Part shown: piece by piece, positions 45,335 to 53,855 of the stretch
Layout of the letters: every line of letters begins with the position of its first letter
Position numbering within the stretch: position 1 is the stretch's first letter
Assembly (NCBI GenBank): GCA_947501475.1
Contig: CANMWA010000002.1
Span: 372,001 to 436,000, forward strand
DNA: 64,000 nucleotides
Origin: an uncultured Aquimarina sp.
Lineage (GTDB): Bacteria; Bacteroidota; Bacteroidia; Flavobacteriales; Flavobacteriaceae
Direction: 5' to 3'
The notes under the pieces: generated by a model
Database searches by the model: none
What the model saw: only the letters and a program-made list of their open reading frames with translations
What the model was told of the DNA's origin: nothing
Translations under genes and position numbers: made by a program

Positions 45335-46051
45335 CTACAAGTTTATTTTGGTTGCTCCTGTCGTTTTTAAGAATACATCTTGTGTATAAGCTATAACTGA
45401 AAGTTGATCATCCTTTGTAATCCATTCGGGTATTGTGATTGGTATGCTTCCTATACCTTCTTTAGTAACGATACGATTAGCTACAATATTGGTGTTTTTT
45501 AGAGTACGGTTACGATTTTCGCCCTTGGCAACTTCTGTGATTCTTTGTGCAACTACTAATACTAGCGTGAGGGTATTAAATTTTTGTCCTTCAATATGGT
45601 AATCAATCTGTATAACTTTATCTATCGCATCAACCTTATTGAGTTTAATTATATTGCCTGGTTTTGATGTTGAATACTTTTGTAAAGCTTCAGTAGTTTT
45701 ATAATGATTAGATCCCGTAAAATGCTCACTACCATTGACTACCAATTGCGGAGTATATATAGATCTACTACCAAACTGCAATGCATACTGTCGTTGATAA
45801 TCACTAAAGGTTTTGTTGCTAAAAGGATCTTTCCACCCTAATCGGTTCCAGTAATCCACATGATAGGATAATACATATACGTGATTGCCCTGGTGATTTT
45901 GTTTGATTTCATCTAATAGCTTATCAGCAGATGGGCAACTACTACATCCTTGCGAAGTAAACAACTCAAATACAATAGGTGAACGATTCTCTTGTGCAGT
46001 AATAGATAGTGATATAAGACTAATAAATAAAAGTAAAAGCTTTGTTTGCAT
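45335..46051 (-). CDS. Exported DUF1223 protein (thioredoxin-like)
   Basis: A 238-residue exported protein with a signal peptide ending ITAQ. The N-terminal domain starts VFELFTSQGCSSCPSADKLL, a thioredoxin-like Cys-x-x-Cys site, followed by YVLSYHVDYWNRLGWKDPFS and YTPQLVVNGSEH, all diagnostic for DUF1223. The C-terminal 100 residues form a beta domain. A periplasmic thiol or redox role is likely but unproved. It is divergent from the DUF4159 gene with only 44 bases between starts. Confidence 0.88.
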   Translation of the reverse strand: MQTKLLLLFISLISLSITAQENRSPIVFELFTSQGCSSCPSADKLLDEIKQNHQGNHVYVLSYHVDYWNRLGWKDPFSNKTFSDYQRQYALQFGSRSIYTPQLVVNGSEHFTGSNHYKTTEALQKYSTSKPGNIIKLNKVDAIDKVIQIDYHIEGQKFNTLTLVLVVAQRITEVAKGENRNRTLKNTNIVANRIVTKEGIGSIPITIPEWITKDDQLSVIAYTQDVFLKTTGATKINL

Positions 46052-46095
46052 GTGCGTAATTTTAGTACATTTAGGCTTTATTTTAGACGTTTATT

Positions 46096-46740
46096 ATGAC
46101 CAAACTTACGTGCTATCTTATCATTTTTATGATATCAACATCACTCTATAGTCAGGATATTGCTGTTTTACAATACAAAGGCGGAGGTGATTGGTATAGT
46201 AATCCTACAGCATTGCCAAATTTAATTAAGTTTTGTAATCAAAACATAAATACTACGATAACAGACAAGCCAAAAACTGTAAAACCAGAGAGTGTAGATA
46301 TTTTTCAGTATCCGTATATACATATGACAGGTCATGGTAATGTCTTTTTTACTGATCAAGATGCCGAGAACTTAAGAAACTATTTATTAAGTGGCGGGTT
46401 TTTACATATCGATGATAATTACGGTATGGAACCCTATATCCGAAAAGAGCTCATCAAAGTTTTCCCGGATAAACAATTGGTAGAACTCCCGAGTACACAT
46501 CTTATTTTTTCATCACAATATAATTTCCCGGAAGGGTTACCAAAAATACATGAACATGATGGTAAACGACCCCAGGCTATTGGGATTGTCCATGAAAACC
46601 GATTGGTATTATTATTTACTTTTGAAAGTGATCTTGGAGATGGTTGGGAAAATCCCGAGGTACATAATGACCCAGAAGATGTTCGATTAAAAGCACTAAA
46701 AATGGGAGCTAATATTATTAAATATGCTTTTGAAAATTAA
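46096..46740 (+). CDS. Exported DUF4159 protein
   Basis: A 214-residue exported protein (signal peptide ending SLYSQ). It matches DUF4159: YKGGGDWYSNPTALPNL, PYIHMTGHGNVFF, YLLSGGFLHIDDNYG and ESDLGDGWENPEVHNDPE. The fold resembles class I glutamine amidotransferases. Function unknown. Its TAA overlaps the ATG of the next gene by one base (TAATG), so the RNA methyltransferase is translationally coupled. Confidence 0.87.
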   Translation: MTKLTCYLIIFMISTSLYSQDIAVLQYKGGGDWYSNPTALPNLIKFCNQNINTTITDKPKTVKPESVDIFQYPYIHMTGHGNVFFTDQDAENLRNYLLSGGFLHIDDNYGMEPYIRKELIKVFPDKQLVELPSTHLIFSSQYNFPEGLPKIHEHDGKRPQAIGIVHENRLVLLFTFESDLGDGWENPEVHNDPEDVRLKALKMGANIIKYAFEN

Positions 46741-47240
46741 TGTCACAATTACATCATCATAATATCAAATTTACTAAACAGCAATTTCCTATCACTATTA
46801 TATGTGATCGCGTAAATTCGCCCGCAAATATTGGCAGTATATTTAGAATTGCTGATAGTTTTGGTGTCGAGCAAATTTATTTTTGTGGTGAAGATATTAC
46901 GGTAATAAGCAAACGGATGCAAAGAACAGCACGTTCTACTCATGAATTTGTTCATTATAAACAATCAGAATTTGGTATTGATATCGTAAAAGAATTTAAA
47001 GACAAAGGATATAGTATTCTTGCATTAGAAATCACCGAAGATAGCATCCCGATATCAAAGTATAAAATTGCAAAAGAAGAAAAATTAGTATTAGTAATTG
47101 GTGAAGAAAATTTGGGAGTATCGCAAGATATCCTAGAAGAAGTGACCCAAAGTGTGCATATTAATATGTATGGCAATAATAGTAGCATGAATGTAGCAAC
47201 TGCTACTGGTATTGCGTTATACGAAATCACTAGAGAGTAA
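46740..47240 (+). CDS. TrmH-family (SPOUT) RNA methyltransferase
   Basis: A 166-residue SPOUT enzyme of the TrmH/SpoU type, which 2'-O-methylates tRNA or rRNA. The three family motifs are seen as CDRVNSPANIGSIFRIAD, LVIGEENLGVS and INMYGNNSSMNVATATGIA. It is at the short end for TrmH (no long extensions). The gene is coupled to the DUF4159 gene by a one-base overlap. Confidence 0.92.
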   Translation: MSQLHHHNIKFTKQQFPITIICDRVNSPANIGSIFRIADSFGVEQIYFCGEDITVISKRMQRTARSTHEFVHYKQSEFGIDIVKEFKDKGYSILALEITEDSIPISKYKIAKEEKLVLVIGEENLGVSQDILEEVTQSVHINMYGNNSSMNVATATGIALYEITRE

Positions 47241-47338
47241 GCAGAAATAATTAAATAACTTTGATACATTAATTTTAGTTTCAGGATTATTAGATTTTCA
47301 TATTCTTTATCATTCTGAAACTTAAAAAAAACTTAAAA

Positions 47339-48427
47339 ATGAATTCAAAAACAATTGCATATGGCATATTAAGAGCTGTAGCCATCATTGTAGGTGTGTT
47401 GGTATTATTGTGGTTTTTGTATACAATACAATCGGTATTAATTTATATTGCATTTGCCGCTGTCATTTCTTTGATGGGAAGACCTCTGGTATTATTTCTG
47501 AAGAGAAAATTAAAATTTAACAATACGCTAGCGGTTGTATGTACTTTATGTGTCACCATTGGTTTGTTTATGAGTATTTTTATGTTATTTGTTCCTATTG
47601 TTGTTGAACAAGGACAAATCATTGGCGGAATCAATGTTAATGAATTTGGCGATGACCTAGACCGCCTTAACCAAGAGGTGAGTAATTATTTTAATGTAAA
47701 AAAACTAAATCTTATTGAATTGATCAAACAAACAGATTTGATGCAGTTCTTTGATCTCAAAGTTATCCCTAATGCTATTAATTCATTTTTAAGTGGTTTT
47801 GGTGCTGTCTTAATTGGTTTGTTCTCTATATTATTTATTTCATTCTTTTTGCTTAAAGACAGTTATTTATTAGAAAACAGCTTATTGGTATTTGCAAAAA
47901 AAGATGATGAAACCAAATTTATGAGAGCATTTACCAAAATTAAAGATTTATTATCTCGCTACTTTGTGGGATTACTTTTACAAGTGGCTATTCTCTTTAT
48001 CCTTTACACCATACTACTACTCATATTTGGCGTGCATAATGCAATTGCTGTTGCCATGATTGCAGCCATCTTAAATCTTATACCATATATAGGTCCGTTA
48101 TTTGGAGGGATGCTTGTACTTATTTTAGCAATTACCAGTAATTTAGGGCTTGATTTTCAATCTGTAATCTTACCAAAGCTTAGCTATATATTAGTGGGTT
48201 ACCTTATCATACAAGTAATCGATAATTTTCTTAATCAACCCTTGATTTTTGGAACTAGTGTAAAATCACATCCTTTAGAAATTTTTCTGGCCATACTTAT
48301 TTTCGGTTTATTATTTGGTATCGGTGGATTAATTGTTGCAGTACCATTTTATACTGCGATCAAAGTAATTGCACAAGAGTTTCTATCTGAATATAAAATT
48401 GTAAAAAAACTAACCAAAGACCTATAA
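47339..48427 (+). CDS. AI-2E/PerM-family membrane transporter
   Basis: A 362-residue polytopic inner-membrane protein of the AI-2E transporter (PerM) family. It has eight predicted helices and the family signature LNLIPYIGPLFGGMLVLILA near residue 240, then IFGLLFGIGGLIVAVPFY. Members export various solutes or ions; the original AI-2 assignment does not extend to all. It is followed without a gap by the methyltransferase at 48428. Confidence 0.9.
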   Translation: MNSKTIAYGILRAVAIIVGVLVLLWFLYTIQSVLIYIAFAAVISLMGRPLVLFLKRKLKFNNTLAVVCTLCVTIGLFMSIFMLFVPIVVEQGQIIGGINVNEFGDDLDRLNQEVSNYFNVKKLNLIELIKQTDLMQFFDLKVIPNAINSFLSGFGAVLIGLFSILFISFFLLKDSYLLENSLLVFAKKDDETKFMRAFTKIKDLLSRYFVGLLLQVAILFILYTILLLIFGVHNAIAVAMIAAILNLIPYIGPLFGGMLVLILAITSNLGLDFQSVILPKLSYILVGYLIIQVIDNFLNQPLIFGTSVKSHPLEIFLAILIFGLLFGIGGLIVAVPFYTAIKVIAQEFLSEYKIVKKLTKDL

Positions 48428-49636
48428 TTGAACCCTTTACTACTACATAAAGAAGTACAGGAATTTATATTTGAAAAATCAAACAATCCAATTGATTTAA
48501 GTAAACTAATTTTAAGTGGGAGTCCTTTTAAAGGTATTACTTCGCAAGAATTAGCTCAACAAATAAGTGGACGATTAAAAACAAAACAAAAACTATCCAC
48601 TTGGTTTGCTAAAACAAATATTTACTACCCTGCAACATTAAACTTAGAACAAAGCTCGTCTGAAGCTACTGCTATATACAAAAGCAACTTAGTATCGGGT
48701 ACAACGTTAATTGATATTACAGGCGGGTTTGGAGTTGATGATTATTATTTTTCAAAAAAAATGCAACATGTAATTCATTGCGAACTTAATACATCGTTAA
48801 ACAAAATTGCTTCACATAACTTTGATATTCTAGGAGTTGAGAATATTCAACCGCTATGTGGTGATGGTTTAGAGGTTCTTAAAAATCACGAAAATATCGA
48901 CTGGATATATATAGATCCATCTCGCAGAAGTGATCATAAAGGAAAAGTTTTCTTTCTTGAAGACTGTATACCTAATGTACCTAAACACTTGGATTTTTTA
49001 TATACAAAAAGCAATAATATCTTAATAAAGACCTCTCCTCTACTCGATATACATCTAGGAGTAAAAACATTAAAAAATGTAAAAGAAATTCATGTTGTTG
49101 CTGTAGAGAACGAAGTAAAAGAGTTGCTTTGGGTTTTGGATAAAAGTTTTACCAATAAAGACATCAGCATCAAAACCACTAATATCTTAAAAACTAACGC
49201 TCAAGATTTTTCTTTTCTTTTAAAAGAAGAAGTACAACAACCCATCAAATTAGGGTTCCCAAAAAAGTTTATTTATGAACCTAATGCATCTATTTTAAAA
49301 AGCGGAGGGTTTTTAAGTATTGGGAATGCCTATGGCATAGAGAAACTTCATTTGCATTCTCATTTGTACACTTCGGATCAACAAATTAGTTTCCCAGGAA
49401 GAAGTTTTGAAATCATATCTGTATTACCGTATCATAAAAAAGCGCTCTCTAAGGCAGGAATTACAAAAGCTAATATTACAACACGTAACTTCCCCGAAAA
49501 TGTTTCTACACTAAGAAAAAAGCTAAAGATTAAAGATGGTGGTGAAATATATCTTTTTTTCACAACAAATCAAGAGAATAATAAAATTATACTAGTTTGT
49601 AAAAAATCTAGTAAAAAAATTGACACAACAGTATAA
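48428..49636 (+). CDS. THUMP-like class I SAM-dependent methyltransferase
   Basis: A 402-residue methyltransferase. The SAM-binding loop is LIDITGGFGVDDYYFS near residue 97, with HCELNTSLNKIA and the catalytic-type IYIDPSRRSDHKGKVFFLED. The C-terminal part (from about 310) matches the THUMP-domain-like module (PNASILKSGGFLSIG). An RNA substrate is likely (inference). The start is TTG, placed immediately after the TAA of the AI-2E gene, suggesting coupled translation. Confidence 0.87.
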   Translation: MNPLLLHKEVQEFIFEKSNNPIDLSKLILSGSPFKGITSQELAQQISGRLKTKQKLSTWFAKTNIYYPATLNLEQSSSEATAIYKSNLVSGTTLIDITGGFGVDDYYFSKKMQHVIHCELNTSLNKIASHNFDILGVENIQPLCGDGLEVLKNHENIDWIYIDPSRRSDHKGKVFFLEDCIPNVPKHLDFLYTKSNNILIKTSPLLDIHLGVKTLKNVKEIHVVAVENEVKELLWVLDKSFTNKDISIKTTNILKTNAQDFSFLLKEEVQQPIKLGFPKKFIYEPNASILKSGGFLSIGNAYGIEKLHLHSHLYTSDQQISFPGRSFEIISVLPYHKKALSKAGITKANITTRNFPENVSTLRKKLKIKDGGEIYLFFTTNQENNKIILVCKKSSKKIDTTV

Positions 49637-49746
49637 GACATTGAAAACTAATGTCGTGATCAAAAATTGCTACATGATACTTATCACAATGTTCAAACAA
49701 AATAAGTAAGATAAACTACTGATCGAAAGGTAAATTACTTACTTTT

Positions 49747-50211
49747 CTAAAATTCGCCAGAGTGTTGTATAAAGCCTTCGATATATATTTTTAAATCATT
49801 AGGAGAACTATCTGCTACATTTTTAAGTATATACTCTTTATCTTCTTGTATATTTTTATAATATCCAACTATTCTAGGAGCATTTGATTGAATACTTAAT
49901 CGTATCATTCTTAATTCTATATTATCAGGCTCAGATTTGATAGCTGTATCTATCATTTTCCTGCCTTTATTGAAGTAAGATAACTTATTGAATGGATTCC
50001 ATGCAAAAGAGGCTTTTAATGCCAATGCAGCACCGTGATATCCTTTAAAAATTGCTCCTTTGTTTTGTAATGCTCTTTGAGTTAACTTATAAAATTGATC
50101 TGCATTTTCTTTGGATGCATTACAAATTTTATAAGACTCTCGTATTTCTTCTATATTGATACTAGTATTGCTAGTAAAGAAAAAAAATAAAATAAAAAGT
50201 AGCGCTTTCAT
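49747..50211 (-). CDS. Small exported helical protein of unknown function
   Basis: A 154-residue protein beginning with a hydrophobic signal (ALLFILFFFFTSNTS). The mature part is helical with a TPR-like rhythm (ALALKASFAWNPFNKLSYFNKG, TAIKSEPDNIELRMIRLSIQ), so a scaffold or binding role is likely. I recall unnamed homologues in other Flavobacteriia. It lies 68 bases downstream of the gene at 50280 on the same strand. Confidence 0.72.
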   Translation of the reverse strand: MKALLFILFFFFTSNTSINIEEIRESYKICNASKENADQFYKLTQRALQNKGAIFKGYHGAALALKASFAWNPFNKLSYFNKGRKMIDTAIKSEPDNIELRMIRLSIQSNAPRIVGYYKNIQEDKEYILKNVADSSPNDLKIYIEGFIQHSGEF

Positions 50212-50279
50212 GTACAGTATAGTATCATAAGTGTTATTTTAAAAATAACACCAAATTAAATAAACAAGTTGCAACACGT

Positions 50280-51875
50280 TTATTTAGTCAACGAGATTTT
50301 AAGTAATAAGTTATTCTTTTTACCATCATAAGCTTCCATAATCATATCTTTATTTGGTAAAATAGCAGCTTTGGTAAGCTCTAAAACATCTAAACGAGAA
50401 TTTCTTATATCACTCCCTGTTAAAACAGCTTCTTTGGTAACTTCGCCAGTAGTGTCATCAATCACATAAGTGGTGAGGTATATAAACTCTTTCTTACCAT
50501 CAAAATATCGCCTTGGGGTTTCACTAAAAGATCGTTTTAAATTTGTAAAATCATCAAGATATAACAAATAGTGTTTTCCATTATTTGTAACATTAAGGTA
50601 AGACATGCTCCTTTTACCCACAGAGCCATATTGATATTTTGGTAATTTATGCATCCAGACCATTTTCCCATCAGAAGATAATTTAAATCCAAAAATATCA
50701 CGATAGTAATACTTGTAAGTTGTTCTTGATCCCGAAGAGCTTGAAGTTGTAAAAGACTCAACAAATCGTTGTTCTCCAAATAATACTGTACTACCATCTG
50801 GGTTAAAAACAACGTCATTTACCCTAAGGTTTTCAAGATCTTTTATATCATTATCTTTTTGCGTTCCTTCACTAATACGTGTTTCTCTTTGAAGCGCTAA
50901 TTCCTGAAGTTTTTCAGTAGAAATATTACAAGTGTTAAGTTTTTTTACTTCGCCTTTTGTTGTTAAGGTAGCAGAAAAAACTCCTGAGGTTTCAGCTTTA
51001 TTTGTAGTATCTGCATATAACCCAGATACTTTTACAGTACCATCTTTATCAAACTCGATAACACCATCTATTATAGATTTACCAGGGATATCAATTTTGT
51101 TTTTGACTATTTTATCTCCGTTTTCAACAATTTTATATACTTCTGTTCTATACGTAGACTCTAATTTGTTTTTGTCTTCTGAAGCTTCACTATAAATAGA
51201 AGCTGTCATATAGAAATTTCCAAAATTATCAATGGCAAAATCTTCTCCTTGCATTACATCTGAAGCATATGGCATGGTAACCTTTCTTTTCCACAATAAG
51301 TTTAAACCATCACTAAAAACGGCAATCCCAACCTTATCAGCCTTATTTTCTGCCGTTTTAATTCGAAACAATACTAAAAGTTTTTTTCCGTTTGGAGATT
51401 TTTTGAATACAAATTGATTTATACGTCCACCAGCATCATAGCCGTAAGTACTTTTAAAGCCAAAATCTCTGGCAATATCTTCTTTATCATTAATTAACTG
51501 GATAGGTTTTTTGGCAACTATTCCCGTTAGAGAAATTATTTGTCCATATGCTTTATCCCCTTTGGTATAAAATGCAACTGCATTATCATTTAAATTCATT
51601 ACCGTTTGAAAATCTCCTTTGTCTTCGATAACCTGTCGCATCTTAATATCTTCTTTAAGATCATCTAGAGAATATCGTTGTATAGTCATCGAGTTACGGC
51701 CTTTTTTTATAGAGGCAAGTCTATTACCCGATGCAACGTGATATGTATTCAAACTTTTAACTCGTTTATACTTTTCACCTATCTTAAAAGCAAAATCTTC
51801 TAAAAGAACAGGTTTTTGGGCAAAAGTAGAACTGCTAATAAGCAGTGTGAAAATCAGAATATATTTAATATTCAT
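50280..51875 (-). CDS. Exported beta-rich protein of unknown function
   Basis: A 531-residue exported protein. The longest frame starts at 51902, but the ATG at 51875 begins the signal peptide directly (NIKYILIFTLLISSSTFAQ). The mature part is beta-rich with repeating motifs such as GYDAGGRINQFVFKKSPNGKKLLVLF and VNDVVFNPDGSTVLFGEQRF, pointing to a propeller-like fold. No catalytic motif was recognised and no sorting domain is present, so it is probably periplasmic. Confidence 0.78.
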   Translation of the reverse strand: MNIKYILIFTLLISSSTFAQKPVLLEDFAFKIGEKYKRVKSLNTYHVASGNRLASIKKGRNSMTIQRYSLDDLKEDIKMRQVIEDKGDFQTVMNLNDNAVAFYTKGDKAYGQIISLTGIVAKKPIQLINDKEDIARDFGFKSTYGYDAGGRINQFVFKKSPNGKKLLVLFRIKTAENKADKVGIAVFSDGLNLLWKRKVTMPYASDVMQGEDFAIDNFGNFYMTASIYSEASEDKNKLESTYRTEVYKIVENGDKIVKNKIDIPGKSIIDGVIEFDKDGTVKVSGLYADTTNKAETSGVFSATLTTKGEVKKLNTCNISTEKLQELALQRETRISEGTQKDNDIKDLENLRVNDVVFNPDGSTVLFGEQRFVESFTTSSSSGSRTTYKYYYRDIFGFKLSSDGKMVWMHKLPKYQYGSVGKRSMSYLNVTNNGKHYLLYLDDFTNLKRSFSETPRRYFDGKKEFIYLTTYVIDDTTGEVTKEAVLTGSDIRNSRLDVLELTKAAILPNKDMIMEAYDGKKNNLLLKISLTK

Positions 51876-52068
51876 TAGTCTGTGGTTTTTAGTTATACTC
51901 ATAACACAATAAATAGGCCATTATTACACAAATATATAAAAAGAAGCGGTTACGTATTTTTTGATTACAAAACTAAGTCAATAAGCAAACTTTTAAACAA
52001 AGAAAAAACTGATTATCAACTTTTTAAAAAAGGGTTGAAATTAAATAACAAATTATGCTAAAAAAATG

Positions 52069-52099
52069 TTGCATTGTAGTCTCATAAAAGCTACATTTG
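52069..52099 (+). promoter_or_regulatory. Promoter of the tRNA cluster
   Basis: TTG (52069-52071), 20-base spacer, TACATTTG (52092-52099): exact -7 box. The start would be near 52106, giving a leader of about 40 bases ahead of tRNA-Ser. Confidence 0.7.
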
Positions 52100-52144
52100 C
52101 ATCCGCATTTGAAATATTAATGCGTAGTTCTTAAACAAATTTTA

Positions 52145-52228
52145 GGAGAGGTGCCAGAGTGGTAATGGAGCAGATTGCTAATCTGTCGACGCGCAAGTGT
52201 CGCCGGGGTTCGAGTCCCCGTCTCTCCG
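52145..52228 (+). tRNA. tRNA-Ser (anticodon GCT)
   Basis: An 84-base cloverleaf with acceptor GGAGAGG / TCTCTCC, anticodon stem CAGAT and loop TTGCTAA (anticodon GCT, reading AGC/AGT), a long variable arm as expected for serine, and T arm CGGGG-TTCGAGT-CCCCG. The CCA end is not fully encoded. Confidence 0.95.
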
Positions 52229-52241
52229 CATTTTTTTGTTT

Positions 52242-52316
52242 CGGGGTGTAGCGTAGCCCGGTTATCGCGCCGCGTTTGGGACGCGGAGGTCGCAGGTTCG
52301 AATCCTGCCACCCCGA
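52242..52316 (+). tRNA. tRNA-Pro (anticodon TGG)
   Basis: A 75-base cloverleaf with acceptor CGGGGTG / CACCCCG, anticodon stem CCGCG and loop TTTGGGA (anticodon TGG) and T arm GCAGG-TTCGAAT-CCTGC. It lies 13 bases after tRNA-Ser. Confidence 0.95.
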
Positions 52317-52330
52317 CTTTTATAAGCTAC

Positions 52331-52404
52331 GGGCTCGTAGCTCAGCTGGATAGAGCACCTCCCTTCTAAGGAGGCGGTCATAGGTTCGAATCCTATCGGG
52401 CTCA
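52331..52404 (+). tRNA. tRNA-Arg (anticodon TCT)
   Basis: A 74-base cloverleaf with acceptor GGGCTCG / CGGGCTC (two G-T pairs), anticodon stem CCTCC and loop CTTCTAA (anticodon TCT, reading AGA) and T arm ATAGG-TTCGAAT-CCTAT. Last tRNA of the cluster; terminator follows directly. Confidence 0.95.
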
Positions 52405-52408
52405 CATT

Positions 52409-52439
52409 AAGCCATACTAGTACTAGTATGGCTTTTTTG
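52409..52439 (+). terminator. Terminator of the tRNA cluster
   Basis: AGCCATACTAG and CTAGTATGGCT form a near-perfect palindrome followed by six T's, five bases after tRNA-Arg. Confidence 0.92.
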
Positions 52440-52604
52440 TTTTCAAAAAACTAATAACTAATTTAAAAGTACAGATACATAAATAAGACTTAGCAGTAGG
52501 CCAGATTAACCAGTTTATCTGTATCAGAAAAGTTTGACTTATTTATTTCTAATTCATTTATATGTTCCTCAAATTCTCGTGAGTCAATACATAGTTTCTA
52601 TAAT

Positions 52605-52660
52605 AAAAAAGAATTCCTAATAAATTGCATTATAATAATGACACAATCCATTAGGAATTG
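52605..52660 (-). terminator. Long imperfect hairpin, terminator-like on the minus strand
   Basis: AATTCCTAAT pairs with ATTAGGAATT, with inner stems ATTG/CAAT and CATTAT/ATAATG. On the minus strand it is followed by CTTTTTTATTATAG. This suggests that some minus-strand transcript ends here, or a small palindromic element. Confidence 0.45.
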
Positions 52661-52732
52661 ACTTAATACGAAACACTTAAAATTAGTTTTGATGTTCTAT
52701 ATTGTTAAAAATTTTTGATCAAAAGTATTTAA

Positions 52733-52769
52733 AAACCCCCCAGAAATTACCCCTAATACCGGGAGGTTT
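52733..52769. repeat. C-rich / G-rich hairpin
   Basis: AAACCCCCC (52733-52741) and GGGAGGTTT (52761-52769) pair with one mismatch; the loop contains AAATTACCCCTAAT, a motif that recurs near 63600 and, in variant form, near 19450. On the minus strand a TTTTTAAAT tract follows. Confidence 0.45.
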
Positions 52770-53190
52770 AAGTAAACACATCGTCAAAATGCATCTTTGC
52801 AACCAATTATACTATAATCGGTTTGTTTTTCTTTTTCAATAATTATATTTTCAATATCAACATTGCTCCTATCATAATGCTATAAATATTTAAACTTTTA
52901 TAGCAAATTGCAGAGGCATTATCTTTTTGCCTATACTATGAAATAAAAAATATTCAGCTTTTATTATCGTTTTTATTTTCAAGATTTTATAATCATTTAG
53001 TACAGCCCTCAGTTTTGTATAATAATGGCTAGAGAAACTATAGAAAGAGTATAAAAAACTCAATGGTTTTTTATACTTAAAATGATTTTTTTTGCAAAAA
53101 AGATGTATATATTCTTCTTTAGAAGAAAATAAAACCTTACTAAGATATAAGTGACATCTTGTAAGTACAAGAAGTAAAAAAACGGTCATA

Positions 53191-53267
53191 ATGGCTAATT
53201 TATTCATTCGTTATTCAGACCCTGCTTTTGTTGGCTCGCCAAAGTTTTACAATTGCGGGATTGTTTT
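53191..53267 (+). repeat. Conserved structured element, copy 1
   Basis: The core CCCTGCTTTTGTTGGCTCGC and the following 30 bases (53220-53269) differ from copy 2 at only three positions, in a region otherwise without similarity. Predicted fold: outer stem CCCTGC with GCGGG (one G-U pair) and inner stem TTGGC-TC-GCCAA. The three changes lie on the 3' arm and loop edge and largely keep the outer stem. An ATG at 53191 opens a 32-codon frame, but the frame over the core differs from that of copy 2, favouring an RNA-level function. Confidence 0.65.
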
Positions 53268-53552
53268 ATTTATAATTATATACAACTAAAAATATATTTC
53301 ACATAAACACGTATAATAATATATACACTATTTTTGTTTTAATACTTTTAAGTACATTTTAATATACAATAAAATATATATTATTTTTTATTATTATACT
53401 TATTCATTCTAATTATTAAAAATGTTCATTTTCAAAAATACGACATAAACATACCTTGTATAAACGATACTTAAATATAATCACAATTTGCTAAAATTAC
53501 ATATATTGAAGCCATACAATTATTATGTTTATTCCATAAATTTTCAAAAAAC

Positions 53553-53568
53553 TTACGGAAACCCGTAA
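53553..53568. promoter_or_regulatory. Candidate response-regulator operator (site 1)
   Basis: TTACGGAAACCCGTAA, a perfect 6-4-6 palindrome. It ends 94 bases before the ATG of structured element copy 2. Two further sites of the same pattern flank the LuxR-type regulator gene cluster. Confidence 0.55.
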
Positions 53569-53662
53569 AAAATAATTTTTAATTCCTATATTTCGTTAAA
53601 GTTTTTATAATACAAGGAATATAATCTCTTCACAATAAATAAGAAATAAGAATTTTACGAAA

Positions 53663-53744
53663 ATGGTTAATTTAATTATTAATCGTTATTCAATACCCTG
53701 CTTTTGTTGGCTCGCCAAAGTTTTACAACTGCAGGGTTGTTTTA
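53663..53744 (+). repeat. Conserved structured element, copy 2
   Basis: Second copy of the element. The outer stem CCCTGC (53696-53701) pairs perfectly with GCAGGG (53731-53736); inner stem TTGGC-TC-GCCAA. Upstream similarity includes ATGGTTAATTTA and CGTTATTCA. An ATG at 53663 opens a 29-codon frame ending at 53752 with three cysteines (PCFCWLAKVLQLQGCF), which copy 1 cannot encode from its ATG because of a 4-base length difference. Candidate palindromic operators lie on both sides (53553, 53812). Confidence 0.65.
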
Positions 53745-53811
53745 TATATTAAACACATAGTATTTAATATGATTCTATTTTTCAAATTTAAGAGTAAAAC
53801 CTTCACGTTTT

Positions 53812-53827
53812 TTACGAATTCCCGTAA
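53812..53827. promoter_or_regulatory. Candidate response-regulator operator (site 2)
   Basis: TTACGAATTCCCGTAA, one base off the perfect palindrome TTACGG-N4-CCGTAA. It lies 28 bases beyond the 3' end of the regulator gene and about 70 bases after structured element copy 2. Confidence 0.5.
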
Positions 53828-53855
53828 ATAGCCAAAATTCTCTTAAATTTTTAAT

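Larger units (their letters stand above)
52440..53855. other. 1.4-kb region without a convincing gene
   Basis: Very AT-rich sequence between the tRNA terminator and the LuxR-type regulator. It holds a long imperfect hairpin (52605-52660), a C-rich/G-rich hairpin (52732-52769), two copies of a conserved structured element (53191 and 53663) and two palindromes of the TTACGG-N4-CCGTAA type (53553, 53812). Only one longer open frame (52890-53207, minus) exists and it looks like low-complexity noise. Confidence 0.7.

Noticed and set aside
52117..52369. Short open frames across the tRNA cluster
   Set aside because: They translate tRNA sequence in both directions (the familiar AGFEPATSASQTRRD-type artefact).
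52890..53207. Minus-strand open frame of 105 codons with a hydrophobic start
   Set aside because: It is rich in Tyr, Phe, Ser and Lys as expected from random AT-rich DNA, begins within structured element copy 1, has no matching frame near copy 2 and resembles no family I know.
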